64,000 bases of DNA from Gordonia sp. SID5947 (GTDB lineage: Bacteria; Actinomycetota; Actinomycetes; Mycobacteriales; Mycobacteriaceae), in assembly GCF_009862785.1 (NCBI RefSeq), contig NZ_WWHU01000001.1, positions 1,116,001-1,180,000 of the forward strand, given 5' to 3'. Numbering within the stretch: position 1 is the stretch's first letter; every line of letters starts with the position of its first letter. Below, piece by piece: positions 45,912 through 55,106 of this stretch. The translations under genes and the position numbers were made by a program. The notes below the pieces were generated by a model. It ran no database searches and had not been told where the DNA came from. It saw only the letters and a list, made by a program, of their open reading frames with translations.

Positions 45912-46336
45912 CCTCGAATCGTCCTGCCGATCCCGACGCCGCCGACATCACCGATGAGCAGTGGCGTGAGCGGCTGACCCCCGAGGAGTACCGCGTGCTC
46001 CGCGAGGCCGGGACCGAGGCTCCGTTCACCGGTGAGTACACCGACACCACGACCGTCGGCGTCTACCGCTGCCGTGCCTGTGACGCCGAGCTGTTCCGCA
46101 GCGAGCAGAAGTTCGAGTCGCACTGCGGGTGGCCGTCGTTCTTCTCCCCGCTCGCCGGCGACGCGGTCATCGAACGCGCCGACAACTCGCTCGGCATGCG
46201 CCGCGTCGAGGTGCTGTGCGCCAATTGCGGCAGTCACCTCGGGCACGTCTTCGAGGGCGAGGGCTACGACACCCCGACCGATCTGCGGTACTGCATCAAC
46301 TCGATCAGCCTCACGCACGAACCGGCAGAGGACTGA
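45908..46336 (+). CDS. msrB: Peptide-methionine (R)-S-oxide reductase MsrB
   Basis: Repairs oxidised methionine. 142 residues, with two zinc-binding CxxC pairs (CRACDAELF and CANCGSHLGHVF), the HCGWPSFF motif and the catalytic Cys in RYCINS. The ATG overlaps aftC, suggesting translational coupling. It should be cytoplasmic. Confidence 0.96.
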   Translation: MTSNRPADPDAADITDEQWRERLTPEEYRVLREAGTEAPFTGEYTDTTTVGVYRCRACDAELFRSEQKFESHCGWPSFFSPLAGDAVIERADNSLGMRRVEVLCANCGSHLGHVFEGEGYDTPTDLRYCINSISLTHEPAED

Positions 46337-46365
46337 GACCCGAACACGCCTGCCGGCGCCGCCCC

Positions 46366-47061
46366 TCAGGGCAGCGCGTCGATCAACGTGGTCGGTTCGA
46401 CCCGCGGACCCGTGAAGAACGGGGTCTCCTCGCGCACGTGCAGACGTGCTTCGGTGGCACGCAGGTCACGCATGAGATCGACGATCCGATGCAGTTCCGG
46501 CGCCTCGAACGCGAGCAACCATTCGTAGTCGCCGAGAGCGAACGACGACACGGTGTTGGCCCGGACGTCCTTGTACGCGCGGGCGGCCATGCCGTGATCT
46601 GCGAGCATCTTGCGACGTTCCTCGTCGGGCAGCAGATACCACTCGTAGGACCGGACGAACGGGTAGACGCAGATGTAGGCACCCGGTTCCTCACCGGCCA
46701 GGAACGCCGGGATGTGGCTCTTGTTGAATTCCGCCGGCCGATGGAGTGCGACATTGCTCCACACTGCATCACAGGCCTTCCCCAGCACCGTCTCCCGCCG
46801 GAATCGCGCATACGCCGCCTGCAGCTGCTCGACCTCCTCGGCATGCCACCAGATCATGAAGTCGGCGTCGGCGCGCAGGCCGGACACGTCGTAGACGCCG
46901 CGCACCACCACCCCGGCGTCCTCCAGCGACTTGAAGAAGTCCGTCGCGTCGGCCTTCGCCTGATCGCGATCGGCCCCCAGCTCGCCGGGCCTGACCGCGA
47001 ACACCGAGAACATCAGGTAGCGAACAGTGGCGTTGAGTTCTGCATAGTCCAAGCGGCTCAT
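46366..47061 (-). CDS. hemQ: Coproheme decarboxylase HemQ (chlorite-dismutase family)
   Basis: Last enzyme of the coproporphyrin-dependent haem pathway used by actinobacteria and firmicutes: it oxidatively decarboxylates iron-coproporphyrin to haem b. 231 residues with [34 protein letters not shown] and the haem-ligand His in LADHGMAAR. It is the last of three haem genes read leftward (hemE, hemY, hemQ), which together cover three steps of the same pathway. Confidence 0.95.
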   Translation of the reverse strand: MSRLDYAELNATVRYLMFSVFAVRPGELGADRDQAKADATDFFKSLEDAGVVVRGVYDVSGLRADADFMIWWHAEEVEQLQAAYARFRRETVLGKACDAVWSNVALHRPAEFNKSHIPAFLAGEEPGAYICVYPFVRSYEWYLLPDEERRKMLADHGMAARAYKDVRANTVSSFALGDYEWLLAFEAPELHRIVDLMRDLRATEARLHVREETPFFTGPRVEPTTLIDALP

Positions 47062-47145
47062 GGGTTCATGGTGCCACCGGCGGCCGAATCCGGGGAAGGC
47101 AGGTCACATCGCCGGGTGCCGGGGCCCCGCGGACGATCGGCTCGG

Positions 47146-48534
47146 TCAGGCGAGATCCGTGAGCAGGTCGGCCACCGCACGCCCCGCCTGGCCGATGCAG
47201 GCCGGGACGCCCACCCCGGCGTACGCGGAACCGGCGAAGGTGAGACGTGCGGGTCGCGACCGCAGAACCTCGGCCATGGCCGCGAGGTGGCCCGGACCAT
47301 ACACCGGCAGGCCGTTTGTCCAACGCTGCACGAACACGTCGGTCACGCGACCCGACGGCTGCGGGACTCCCGCCGCCCGGCACACCTCGTCGAGATCGTC
47401 GACCGCCTCGGCACGAATCCGGTCGTCCACGCCTTCCTCGACGCAGTCGTCGGGTACGGGGGCGCCGAACCGACCGAAGGAGGCACGCACAGACACCGGG
47501 CGATCATCGTCGGACAGGTGCGGCCACTTCTGCGAGCTGAAGGTGAAGGCCTTGGCGCGCAAGCTGTCCCCGGTGGCCGCCAACACGCCGGAATGCTCCG
47601 GTAGCCGTGTGCCCGGCTCGAGCGCGATGGACACCACCACCGACGAGGCGCGCCGCACCGCGATCAGCGGCGTGGCGAGATGCGGCAGCGATCTGCGCAT
47701 GATGTGACCGGCCAACCAGGCCGGGATCGCGAGGACAACCCCGTCGTAGTCGACGGTGTGGTCACCGATCTCCAGCGTCCAGCCCCCCGGTCGCGGGGCC
47801 AATCCGGTGACGAACGAACAGTTCCGCGGTTCGATCCCGGCTGCGTCGACCAACGTCTCGAGAAGTACCGAGTAGCCACCGATCAACGCCCCGAAGACCG
47901 GACCCGAACCGGTCGCGCGCGAGGTCAGGTCGGCCACCGCCGCCGACAGACTCGGCGCGCCGGCATCCAGGCCTGCCGCAAGGGCCGGGATCGACTCGCG
48001 CAGCCCGATGTCACCCGCCAGGCTCGAGTAGACGCCGCCCAGCATCGGATCGACGCTGCGCGCAACCACCGACGGACCGAATCGCTCCGCCACCAACTCG
48101 CCGACTGTCGGTGTGCGGTCCGGACTCCAATCCAGGCCCCGGTGGGGTTCGGCCCGGATTCGGTCGAGATCGGCCGGATCAACCAGTCCGGCAACAGCTT
48201 CCGCACCTGCCGGGATCCCCATCAGGGCGGGCGTGGGCATCGGGTGCAGGCGTCCCCCGGCCCAGACCGCGGGACGTCGCGGCGTCGGCGCCACGACTCG
48301 GTCGGCCAGTCCGAGCTCGCCGATCAGGTCCAGCGCCTCCGGTCGGCGGACGATGAACGCCTCAGCTCCCACGTCGACCCGCCGGCCACCGACCTCCGTC
48401 GTCAGCAGGTCGCCGCCGAGCCGGTCACCCGCATCGAAGAGGTCGATCTGCGCGTCGTGCCCGAGTGCCCGTCGCAGGCGGTAGGCCGCCGTGAGTCCGG
48501 AGATGCCACCTCCGACGACCGCGACCCGGACCAT
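47146..48534 (-). CDS. hemY: Coproporphyrinogen III oxidase HemY (CgoX; protoporphyrinogen-oxidase family)
   Basis: 462-residue FAD enzyme: dinucleotide-binding VVGGGISGLTAAYRL at the N terminus, GAEAFIVRRPEAL, GGVYSSLAGD and the C-terminal FAGSAYAGVGVPACIGQ. Given the neighbouring hemQ, the substrate is more likely coproporphyrinogen III than protoporphyrinogen IX. Its start touches the end of hemE. Confidence 0.95.
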   Translation of the reverse strand: MVRVAVVGGGISGLTAAYRLRRALGHDAQIDLFDAGDRLGGDLLTTEVGGRRVDVGAEAFIVRRPEALDLIGELGLADRVVAPTPRRPAVWAGGRLHPMPTPALMGIPAGAEAVAGLVDPADLDRIRAEPHRGLDWSPDRTPTVGELVAERFGPSVVARSVDPMLGGVYSSLAGDIGLRESIPALAAGLDAGAPSLSAAVADLTSRATGSGPVFGALIGGYSVLLETLVDAAGIEPRNCSFVTGLAPRPGGWTLEIGDHTVDYDGVVLAIPAWLAGHIMRRSLPHLATPLIAVRRASSVVVSIALEPGTRLPEHSGVLAATGDSLRAKAFTFSSQKWPHLSDDDRPVSVRASFGRFGAPVPDDCVEEGVDDRIRAEAVDDLDEVCRAAGVPQPSGRVTDVFVQRWTNGLPVYGPGHLAAMAEVLRSRPARLTFAGSAYAGVGVPACIGQAGRAVADLLTDLA

Positions 48535-49601
48535 CAGATCGTGTGGATCAACTCGACGGCCCGGGTGAGCACGTCGGGGTCGGTGTCGGGCAACACACCG
48601 TGACCGAGGTTGACGATGTGCCCGGTCGCGCCCGCCCGGACCGCACGCTCTCCGTCTGCGATCACCCGGCGAACCTCACGCTCGACGACGTCGGGTCCGG
48701 CGAACAGCATCGTCGGATCGAGATTGCCCTGGACGGCTTTCCCCGGGCCGACCCGACGCACCGCCTCGTCGAGCGGTACCCGCCAGTCGACGCCGATCAC
48801 GTCGGCACCGGCATCGGACATCGCGCGGAGCAGCTCGCCCGTACCCACGCCGAAGTGGATTCTCGGCACCCCGTAGCCGGCGATCTCGGCGAAGACACGC
48901 GCACTGTGCGGCGCCACGAAGGTCTGGTAGTCCGCGAGGGACAACATGCCTGCCCACGAGTCGAACAGCTGGACCGCGTCCACACCTGCGTCGAGCTGGA
49001 CTCGTAAGAAGGCGATGGTGATGTCGGCGAGCCGGCCCATCAACGCATGCCACGTCTCCGGCTCACCGTGCATCAGCGCCTTGGTACGCGCGTAGTTGCG
49101 GCTCGGTCCACCCTCGATCAGGTATGACGCCAGCGTGAACGGCGCGCCGGCGAAGCCGATCAGCGCCGCCGCCTCCGGCAGTTCGTCGAGGAGCAGCTCG
49201 ATCGCGCGGGCGATCGCGCCCACGGACTCCGGTTCCAGGCGCGGCAGGGCCGTGACGTCGGCGGTCGTGCGGATCGGCGATGCGATCACCGGACCGGTGC
49301 CGGCCACGATGTCGAGGTCGATGCCGGCCGCCTTCAGCGGCACCACGATGTCGGAGAACAAGATGGCGGCGTCCACGTCGTGCCTGCGCACGGGCTGCAT
49401 GGTGATCTCGCAGACCAGGGCCGAGTCGAAACACGACTCGAGCATTCCGTGGTCGGCCCGGATGGCGCGATACTCGGGCAGGGATCGTCCTGCCTGGCGC
49501 ATGAACCACACCGGTCGACGGCTGGGGGTCTCACCGGTGGCCGCGGCGACGAGCGGACGATGGTGCGCACGGCGGGCCTGGGATCGCGTTGTCTCGGACA
49601 T
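48534..49601 (-). CDS. hemE: Uroporphyrinogen decarboxylase
   Basis: 355 residues. Signature regions are [16 protein letters not shown] at the N terminus, [16 protein letters not shown], and [20 protein letters not shown]. It converts uroporphyrinogen III to coproporphyrinogen III, the substrate of HemY. First gene of the hemE-hemY-hemQ run; divergent from the DUF3000 gene. Confidence 0.97.
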   Translation of the reverse strand: MSETTRSQARRAHHRPLVAAATGETPSRRPVWFMRQAGRSLPEYRAIRADHGMLESCFDSALVCEITMQPVRRHDVDAAILFSDIVVPLKAAGIDLDIVAGTGPVIASPIRTTADVTALPRLEPESVGAIARAIELLLDELPEAAALIGFAGAPFTLASYLIEGGPSRNYARTKALMHGEPETWHALMGRLADITIAFLRVQLDAGVDAVQLFDSWAGMLSLADYQTFVAPHSARVFAEIAGYGVPRIHFGVGTGELLRAMSDAGADVIGVDWRVPLDEAVRRVGPGKAVQGNLDPTMLFAGPDVVEREVRRVIADGERAVRAGATGHIVNLGHGVLPDTDPDVLTRAVELIHTI

Positions 49602-49670
49602 CAGTGCCTACTCTGCCATGTGTCGGCGCGCCTCCGACGACGGTGGGGTGGCCCGCCCTACCGTCGAACG

Positions 49671-50302
49671 GTGACCTCTTCTGGAGCTCCGACGGAGCCT
49701 GCTGACTTCCGCACCGCGGTCGAGTCATTGCACGCCGCGCGGATCCGGCCGGAAATCGAGGTCGGTCCGATCCGCCCCCGCAACGATTGGCCCCCTACAG
49801 CTACGCGGTGGGCGCTGAGGTCCGGCCCGGTGCCGATGATCCCGACGAGATCCCGGTCGACTCGACCGGGAGTTCCTTCGGGCGTCTGATCCTGCTGTAC
49901 GACCCGGCGGGCCAGGAGGCCTGGAACGGGACGATGCGCCTGGTCGCCTACATCCAGGCCGAGGTGGAGGCGGCGCTCGCGATGGACCCGCTGCTGCCGG
50001 AGGTGGCCTGGAGCTGGCTGTCGGACGCGCTCGGCGTGCCGCCGGGCGAGACAGCAACCACCGATGCGTCCACGTCGGACCGCGACGTCGAGGTGACCGC
50101 CCTCGGCGGCACCGTGACCTCCACGACGTCGGTGCGCTACGGCGACATCGCCGGTCCGCCGCGGGCGCATCAGCTCGAACTCCGCGCCTCGTGGACGGCG
50201 ACCGGCCTTGACCTCGGCACCCATCTCGAGGCTTTCTGTGATGTCCTCTCCGCTGCCGCCGGTCTCCCACCGGCCGGTGTCACCGAACTGGGCTCGATCT
50301 GA
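49671..50302 (+). CDS. DUF3000-family protein, broken by an apparent 1-base frameshift
   Basis: About 210 residues after correction. The GTG at 49671 begins an N-terminal part (ADFRTAVESLHAARIRPEIE), but the frame fails at the CCCCC run 49775-49779. One extra C turns the sequence into PIRPPQRLAPYSYAVGAEV and connects it to the remaining 170 residues (GRLILLYDPAGQEAWNGTMR, then a conserved C-terminal domain). The family is actinobacterial and of unknown function (Rv2680 in M. tuberculosis). The next gene, for RNase D, begins 18 bases later. Confidence 0.82.
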
Positions 50303-50320
50303 GTCGCCGCGGGTCCGGCC

Positions 50321-51601
50321 ATGACGACCGCTGACGATCAGCCCGGCGGCCGGAGTGAGCCCGACGATGTGGCCGCCGAGCCGCCCACCGTCCCGCTTCT
50401 CCGGCCCTCCGACGGCGTCCCTCCGGTGCTCACCACACCATCCGAGTTCGCCGAGGCGGCCGCGCTGATCGCAGACGCCGACGGACCGATCGCGGTCGAC
50501 ACCGAGCGCGCATCGGGGTACCGCTACTCGCAACGGGCATACCTGATCCAGATCCGACGGCTGGGAGCGGGCACATTTCTGCTCGATCCGATCGAACACC
50601 CGGACGCGCTCGCACCCGTCATCGCCGCGCTCGACGGCCCCGAATGGGTTTTGCACGCCGCTGACCAGGACCTCCCGTGCCTGCGTGAACTCGGATTCGT
50701 CTGCCGGAACCTCTACGACACCGAATTGGCCGGCCGACTGCTCGGCCTGGCCAAGGTGAATCTCGCCGCGATGGTGGCCGAATTCCTCGGTCTCGGCCTG
50801 GTCAAAGGGCACGGCGCAGCCGACTGGTCGCGACGCCCCTTTCCCGCGGACTGGCTCAACTACGCGGCGCTCGACGTCGAGGTCCTGGTGGAGTTACGTG
50901 ACGCGATGGAGGCCGCCCTCGTCGAGGCGGGGAAGTCGGCCTGGGCCCGGGAGGAGTTCCAGGCGGTACTCGATCGGCCGGCGCCCCCGCCGCGAACCGA
51001 CCGCTGGCGCAAGACGTCGAATCTGCACACCATCAAGAGCACCCGGACGCTGGCGGCGATCCGGGAGTTGTGGACCGCGCGCGAAGAGCTCGCGCAGCGT
51101 CGCGATGTCGCGCCCGGACGTATCCTGCCCGACTCTGCGATCGTCACCGCGGCCACCGCAGATCCGACGACACAGTCCGAACTCCTGGGGTTGCCGGTGT
51201 TCGGCGGCCCGCGGCAACGCCGGCAGGCCCGTATCTGGCTCGAGGCCCTACACCGGGCCCGTGAACTGCCGGACAACGAACTGCCGTCGCGTAGGTCACC
51301 GACGGTCGGGCTGCCGCCGGTGAACCGATGGGATCAACGCAATCCCGAGGCGGCGGCCCGTGCAGCGAAAGTGCGACCGCTGGTCCGCGACATCGCCGGG
51401 GCGCACAATCTCCCCGTCGAGAACCTGCTCGCACCCGACACGGTTCGCCAATTGTGTTGGGATGGTGTCGATCTCCCCGCCGGCACTGACGCGGTGGATC
51501 ACCGCCTGGCAGCGCTCGGCGCCCGACAGTGGCAGCGTGACCTGTGCGCGTCGGCGATCGCCGACGCGCTCAACGAGACAACTGCCGATCCGAGCGACTG
51601 A
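50321..51601 (+). CDS. Ribonuclease D (DEDDy exonuclease with HRDC domain)
   Basis: 426-residue 3'-5' exoribonuclease. The DEDDy motifs are IAVDTERASGYRY, LHAADQDLPCL and NYAALDVEVLVELRD. A C-terminal HRDC-type domain (AIRELWTAREELAQRRDVAPGRIL, split across this region) follows. It probably processes stable RNA. It follows DUF3000 on the plus strand and converges with dxs. Confidence 0.94.
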   Translation: MTTADDQPGGRSEPDDVAAEPPTVPLLRPSDGVPPVLTTPSEFAEAAALIADADGPIAVDTERASGYRYSQRAYLIQIRRLGAGTFLLDPIEHPDALAPVIAALDGPEWVLHAADQDLPCLRELGFVCRNLYDTELAGRLLGLAKVNLAAMVAEFLGLGLVKGHGAADWSRRPFPADWLNYAALDVEVLVELRDAMEAALVEAGKSAWAREEFQAVLDRPAPPPRTDRWRKTSNLHTIKSTRTLAAIRELWTAREELAQRRDVAPGRILPDSAIVTAATADPTTQSELLGLPVFGGPRQRRQARIWLEALHRARELPDNELPSRRSPTVGLPPVNRWDQRNPEAAARAAKVRPLVRDIAGAHNLPVENLLAPDTVRQLCWDGVDLPAGTDAVDHRLAALGARQWQRDLCASAIADALNETTADPSD

Positions 51602-51618
51602 CCCTCGGCGGTCTCCGC

Positions 51619-53604
51619 TCAGGCGTCCGGTTCCGAACTCCGGCTCGACGGCTCGACGTTCGCATTCTCTGCGTGGTGACCGAGGTCGGCCGTGTCATCG
51701 AGGCCCGGCACGGCCTGCATACCGGCCACCGTCGCGGTGATGGTGCGTGCCAGATCCTGTGCGGTGAGCCCGAATTCGGCGAGCAGTTCGCCGCGCGACG
51801 CATGTGTGACGAAATCCTGTGGGATGCCGCGGTGCTGTACTGGTACCGCGACGTCGGCCTCCGACAGCGCGTCACTGACGGCCGACCCGACGCCACCGCG
51901 TACACCGCTGTCCTCCAACGTGACCACCAGCCGGTGCCGTGCCGCGAGGGGCGCGATCGACGCGGGAACCGGCAACACCCACCGCGGGTCCACCACTGTC
52001 GCGTCGATGCCCTGCTGTCCGAGCCGCTGCGCCGTGTCGACCGCGAGTGCGCAGAACGCACCAACCGCGACGATCAGGACATCACCGGACGCCTCGCCGA
52101 CACCGGGCGTGGACCGGTACAGCACATCGACGCCGTCGTCGAGACGCTCCACCGCCCGGATATCCTCCGGTACAGCGCCTTTGGAGAACCGCAGCGCTGT
52201 CGGGCCATCGGTGACCGCCAGCGCCTCGTCGAGCTCTTCACGCAGGCGTACGGCGTCGCGGGGCGCCGCCACAGCCAGACCCGGCACGAGTGACATCAAC
52301 GACAGATCCCACATGCCGTGGTGGCTGGGACCGTCGGGGCCGGTGATCCCCGACCTGTCGAGAACCAGGGTGACCGGGAGGCGTAACAGGGCCACATCCA
52401 TGAGCAACTGATCGAACGCGCGGTTGAGGAACGTGGAATAGATGGCCACCACCGGGTGCATCCCGCCCAGCGCCAGACCGGCCGCGGAGGTCATCGCGTG
52501 CTGCTCGGCGATACCCACGTCGAACATACGATCCGGGAATCTCTCGCCGAACGGTGTCAGGCCGGTCGGACCGGGCATCGCCGCCGTGATGGCGACGACA
52601 TCGTCGCGACGCCCACCCGCCTCGACCAGCGCCGCCGAGAACACCGACGTCCAGTCCTGCGGTGAGACACTCGTGGCGCGCCCGGTCCGCGGATCGATGA
52701 CGCCGGTCGAGTGCATCTGATCGGCCTCGTGATTCTCCGCCGGCGCGTAACCCATCCCCTTTCGGGTGACGGTGTGCACGATCACCGGGCCGCCGAAGGC
52801 CTTCGCGTGGCCGAGTGCCGACTCCAACGCCCCGATGTCGTGTCCGTCGACCGGACCGACGTACTTGAGTCCCAGGTCGGTGAACATCGCCTGCGGCGCG
52901 ATGAGATCCTTCAACCCGCTCTTCATACCGTGCAGGACCGCGTAGGCCGGTGGACCCACGATGGGCAACTGCTTGACCGCTCTGCGGCTCTCGTCCAGAA
53001 ACCGCTCATATCCGGGCTGCAGACGCAGGCCCGACAGATGTCGTGCCAGCCCGCCGATCGTCGGCGCATAGGAGCGTCCGTTGTCGTTGACCACGACGAC
53101 GAGGGGGCGGTCACCCCCGGCGATGTTGTTCAACGCCTCCCAGCACATACCGCCGGTGAGAGCGCCGTCGCCGACGACCGCGACCACCGTGCGCGTGTCC
53201 TGCCCGGTGAGCTCGAACGACTTCGCGAGCCCGTCGGCATACGACAGCGCCGCCGACGCATGCGAGGACTCCACCCAGTCGTGCTCGCTCTCGGCCCGGT
53301 CCTGATACCCGGTCAGCCCGTCCTTCTGGCGGAGGGTGTCGAAACCCGCGGTACGGCCGGTGACGATCTTGTGCACATAACTCTGGTGGCCGGTGTCGAA
53401 GATGATCGGATCGGTCGGTGAGTCGAAGACGCGGTGCAACGCCAGCGTCAGTTCAACCACTCCGAGATTGGGACCGAGGTGGCCACCGGTCGCCGAGACC
53501 TTTGCGATGAGGAACTCGCGGACCTCGCCCGCAAGGGTGATCATCTCCTCCGACGACAGCGTCCGCAGGTCGGCCGGCGATCCGATCGTGTCCAGCACGC
53601 CCAT
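51619..53604 (-). CDS. dxs: 1-deoxy-D-xylulose-5-phosphate synthase
   Basis: First enzyme of the MEP isoprenoid pathway (pyruvate plus glyceraldehyde 3-phosphate). 661 residues: thiamine-diphosphate site [31 protein letters not shown] at the N terminus, a pyrimidine-binding domain and a C-terminal transketolase domain. The ATG at 53604 has GGAGG 5-6 bases upstream and starts [13 protein letters not shown]; longer in-frame starts lack a site. It is the only MEP gene here, as in Rv2682c. Confidence 0.96.
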   Translation of the reverse strand: MGVLDTIGSPADLRTLSSEEMITLAGEVREFLIAKVSATGGHLGPNLGVVELTLALHRVFDSPTDPIIFDTGHQSYVHKIVTGRTAGFDTLRQKDGLTGYQDRAESEHDWVESSHASAALSYADGLAKSFELTGQDTRTVVAVVGDGALTGGMCWEALNNIAGGDRPLVVVVNDNGRSYAPTIGGLARHLSGLRLQPGYERFLDESRRAVKQLPIVGPPAYAVLHGMKSGLKDLIAPQAMFTDLGLKYVGPVDGHDIGALESALGHAKAFGGPVIVHTVTRKGMGYAPAENHEADQMHSTGVIDPRTGRATSVSPQDWTSVFSAALVEAGGRRDDVVAITAAMPGPTGLTPFGERFPDRMFDVGIAEQHAMTSAAGLALGGMHPVVAIYSTFLNRAFDQLLMDVALLRLPVTLVLDRSGITGPDGPSHHGMWDLSLMSLVPGLAVAAPRDAVRLREELDEALAVTDGPTALRFSKGAVPEDIRAVERLDDGVDVLYRSTPGVGEASGDVLIVAVGAFCALAVDTAQRLGQQGIDATVVDPRWVLPVPASIAPLAARHRLVVTLEDSGVRGGVGSAVSDALSEADVAVPVQHRGIPQDFVTHASRGELLAEFGLTAQDLARTITATVAGMQAVPGLDDTADLGHHAENANVEPSSRSSEPDA

Positions 53605-53715
53605 CGAATCCTCCATCACAAGTCCACGGCCCGGTCCGTGAGCGCGCCGGGCTGTCGGCGCGATCGGCATATCCGGGCCCATTCGGCACACACGGTCATG
53701 TGCTCAACAGTCTAC

Positions 53716-53733
53716 GGACCCTGCGCAGGGTCC
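53716..53733. terminator. Perfect 18-bp palindrome between the dxs start and the methyltransferase stop
   Basis: GGACCCTGCGCAGGGTCC is a perfect palindrome, 36 bases past the stop of the minus-strand RNA methyltransferase gene and 112 bases before the dxs start. It could be a terminator hairpin or a regulator-binding site; neither can be shown from sequence. Confidence 0.45.
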
Positions 53734-53768
53734 TCGCCCCGCAAGGCGGCGCTCGGGCGACGAGTCCG

Positions 53769-55106
53769 TCACATCTCGCGGTGCGCGGGTACCAGGCAGG
53801 CGATGGCCTCCACATGGTGTGTCATCGGAAACGCGTCGAAGGAGCGGATCACTCGGGGCTGGTACCCGTGCTCGGCGAAGAGCGCCAGGTCACGCGCGAA
53901 CCGTCCCACGTCACAGCCCACGTGAACGATCACCGCCGGGTCGGCATCGGCGACCACATCGATCACGGCTGCCCCCGCGCCGGTGCGGGGCGGGTCGAGG
54001 ATCACCACGTCGGGCGTGGGTAGCCCGGCCGCCACGCCGGCGACGTCACCGGGATGCAGGACCACCCGGTCATCGTCGGCGAAGGTCCGCTCGGCGGCCG
54101 AGACGGCGGCCGTATCGGACTCGACCACGTGCACGGTTCCGATGGCTTCCAGTCCATCGCCCGGGGCGTCGAGCATCGCCGCGGCGAATACGCCGGCACC
54201 GCCGTAGAGATCCCACGCGACGAGCGGCTCCGGCCCGGCCGCGAGCTCCACGCCGGCCAGCAGTTCGACCACGGTGCGCGCATAGGCCGACGGTGCGGCG
54301 CGATGTGCCTGCCAGAACGCCGCGACCGGAATCTGCCATATCCGATCCCCCACCCGATGGGCGGCCATGGGATCACCCTCGACGACCCGCTGGGCGCGGG
54401 GCGCCTCGCGACCCCTGCGTATCGATTGCGTCCGACCGCGCGTACCGGGTCGGCTTCGCCGCGCATGCACACGAGGTGGGGCGAGTTCGGTGATGTGGCG
54501 ACGTCCGTCCATGTCGGCGACCACCGCGAGATCCGCTCCGGGCGTGACGGTGTAAGCGTCGAGTCCGTCGACCATTCCGGGTTCAGGTGCGGCACAAGGG
54601 TGATCGGTGATGATGGACGAGCCGTGGAACGCGTGCATCCCAGCGCGACCCTCGGCATCGACACCGAGTCGGGTCCGCACCCGCCAGTGGGTGCCGTCAT
54701 CTCCCAGCGACGCGACCGTGCCCGCGTCGATGCCGTCGAGATCGGCCACCGAGAACCGGCCTATGCGCGTAAGCGCATCCAGGATGACCTGTCCCTTCAG
54801 CGTTCGCGCGTGCCCGGGCTCGACGAACCCGAGATCGCAGCAGCCTGCCCCGTGACGTGCGGCGTCGCATGGCGTGTCGATGCGGTGCGCCGACGGCTCC
54901 AGGATCTCGACCACCTCCCCGCGCAGGAAGCTCTCCCGTCGGTCGTCGGTGATCTGCACGCGGACCTGCTCACCCGGGATGGCGCCACGGACGAAGACGA
55001 CGCGACCGTCCACCCGACCGACCGACTCGCCGCCGTTGGCGGGGCGGTCCAGCCGTACGATCAGCTCGGCGCCCACACCGCCTGCCCTGCCGATGGATTC
55101 GTTCAT
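53769..55106 (-). CDS. TRAM-domain class I SAM-dependent RNA methyltransferase (TrmA/RumA type)
   Basis: 445 residues. A TRAM/OB N-terminal domain (about 10-65) is followed by Cys residues in CDAARHGAGCCDLGFV that may hold an iron-sulfur cluster. The SAM domain has WDLYGGAGVFA, VVILDPPRTGAG and the catalytic Cys in VHVGCDVGRFARDL. It probably makes 5-methyluridine in rRNA or tRNA. It starts 4 bases into the KimA-like gene's end, so the two are coupled. Counterpart of Rv2689c. Confidence 0.93.
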   Translation of the reverse strand: MNESIGRAGGVGAELIVRLDRPANGGESVGRVDGRVVFVRGAIPGEQVRVQITDDRRESFLRGEVVEILEPSAHRIDTPCDAARHGAGCCDLGFVEPGHARTLKGQVILDALTRIGRFSVADLDGIDAGTVASLGDDGTHWRVRTRLGVDAEGRAGMHAFHGSSIITDHPCAAPEPGMVDGLDAYTVTPGADLAVVADMDGRRHITELAPPRVHARRSRPGTRGRTQSIRRGREAPRAQRVVEGDPMAAHRVGDRIWQIPVAAFWQAHRAAPSAYARTVVELLAGVELAAGPEPLVAWDLYGGAGVFAAAMLDAPGDGLEAIGTVHVVESDTAAVSAAERTFADDDRVVLHPGDVAGVAAGLPTPDVVILDPPRTGAGAAVIDVVADADPAVIVHVGCDVGRFARDLALFAEHGYQPRVIRSFDAFPMTHHVEAIACLVPAHREM

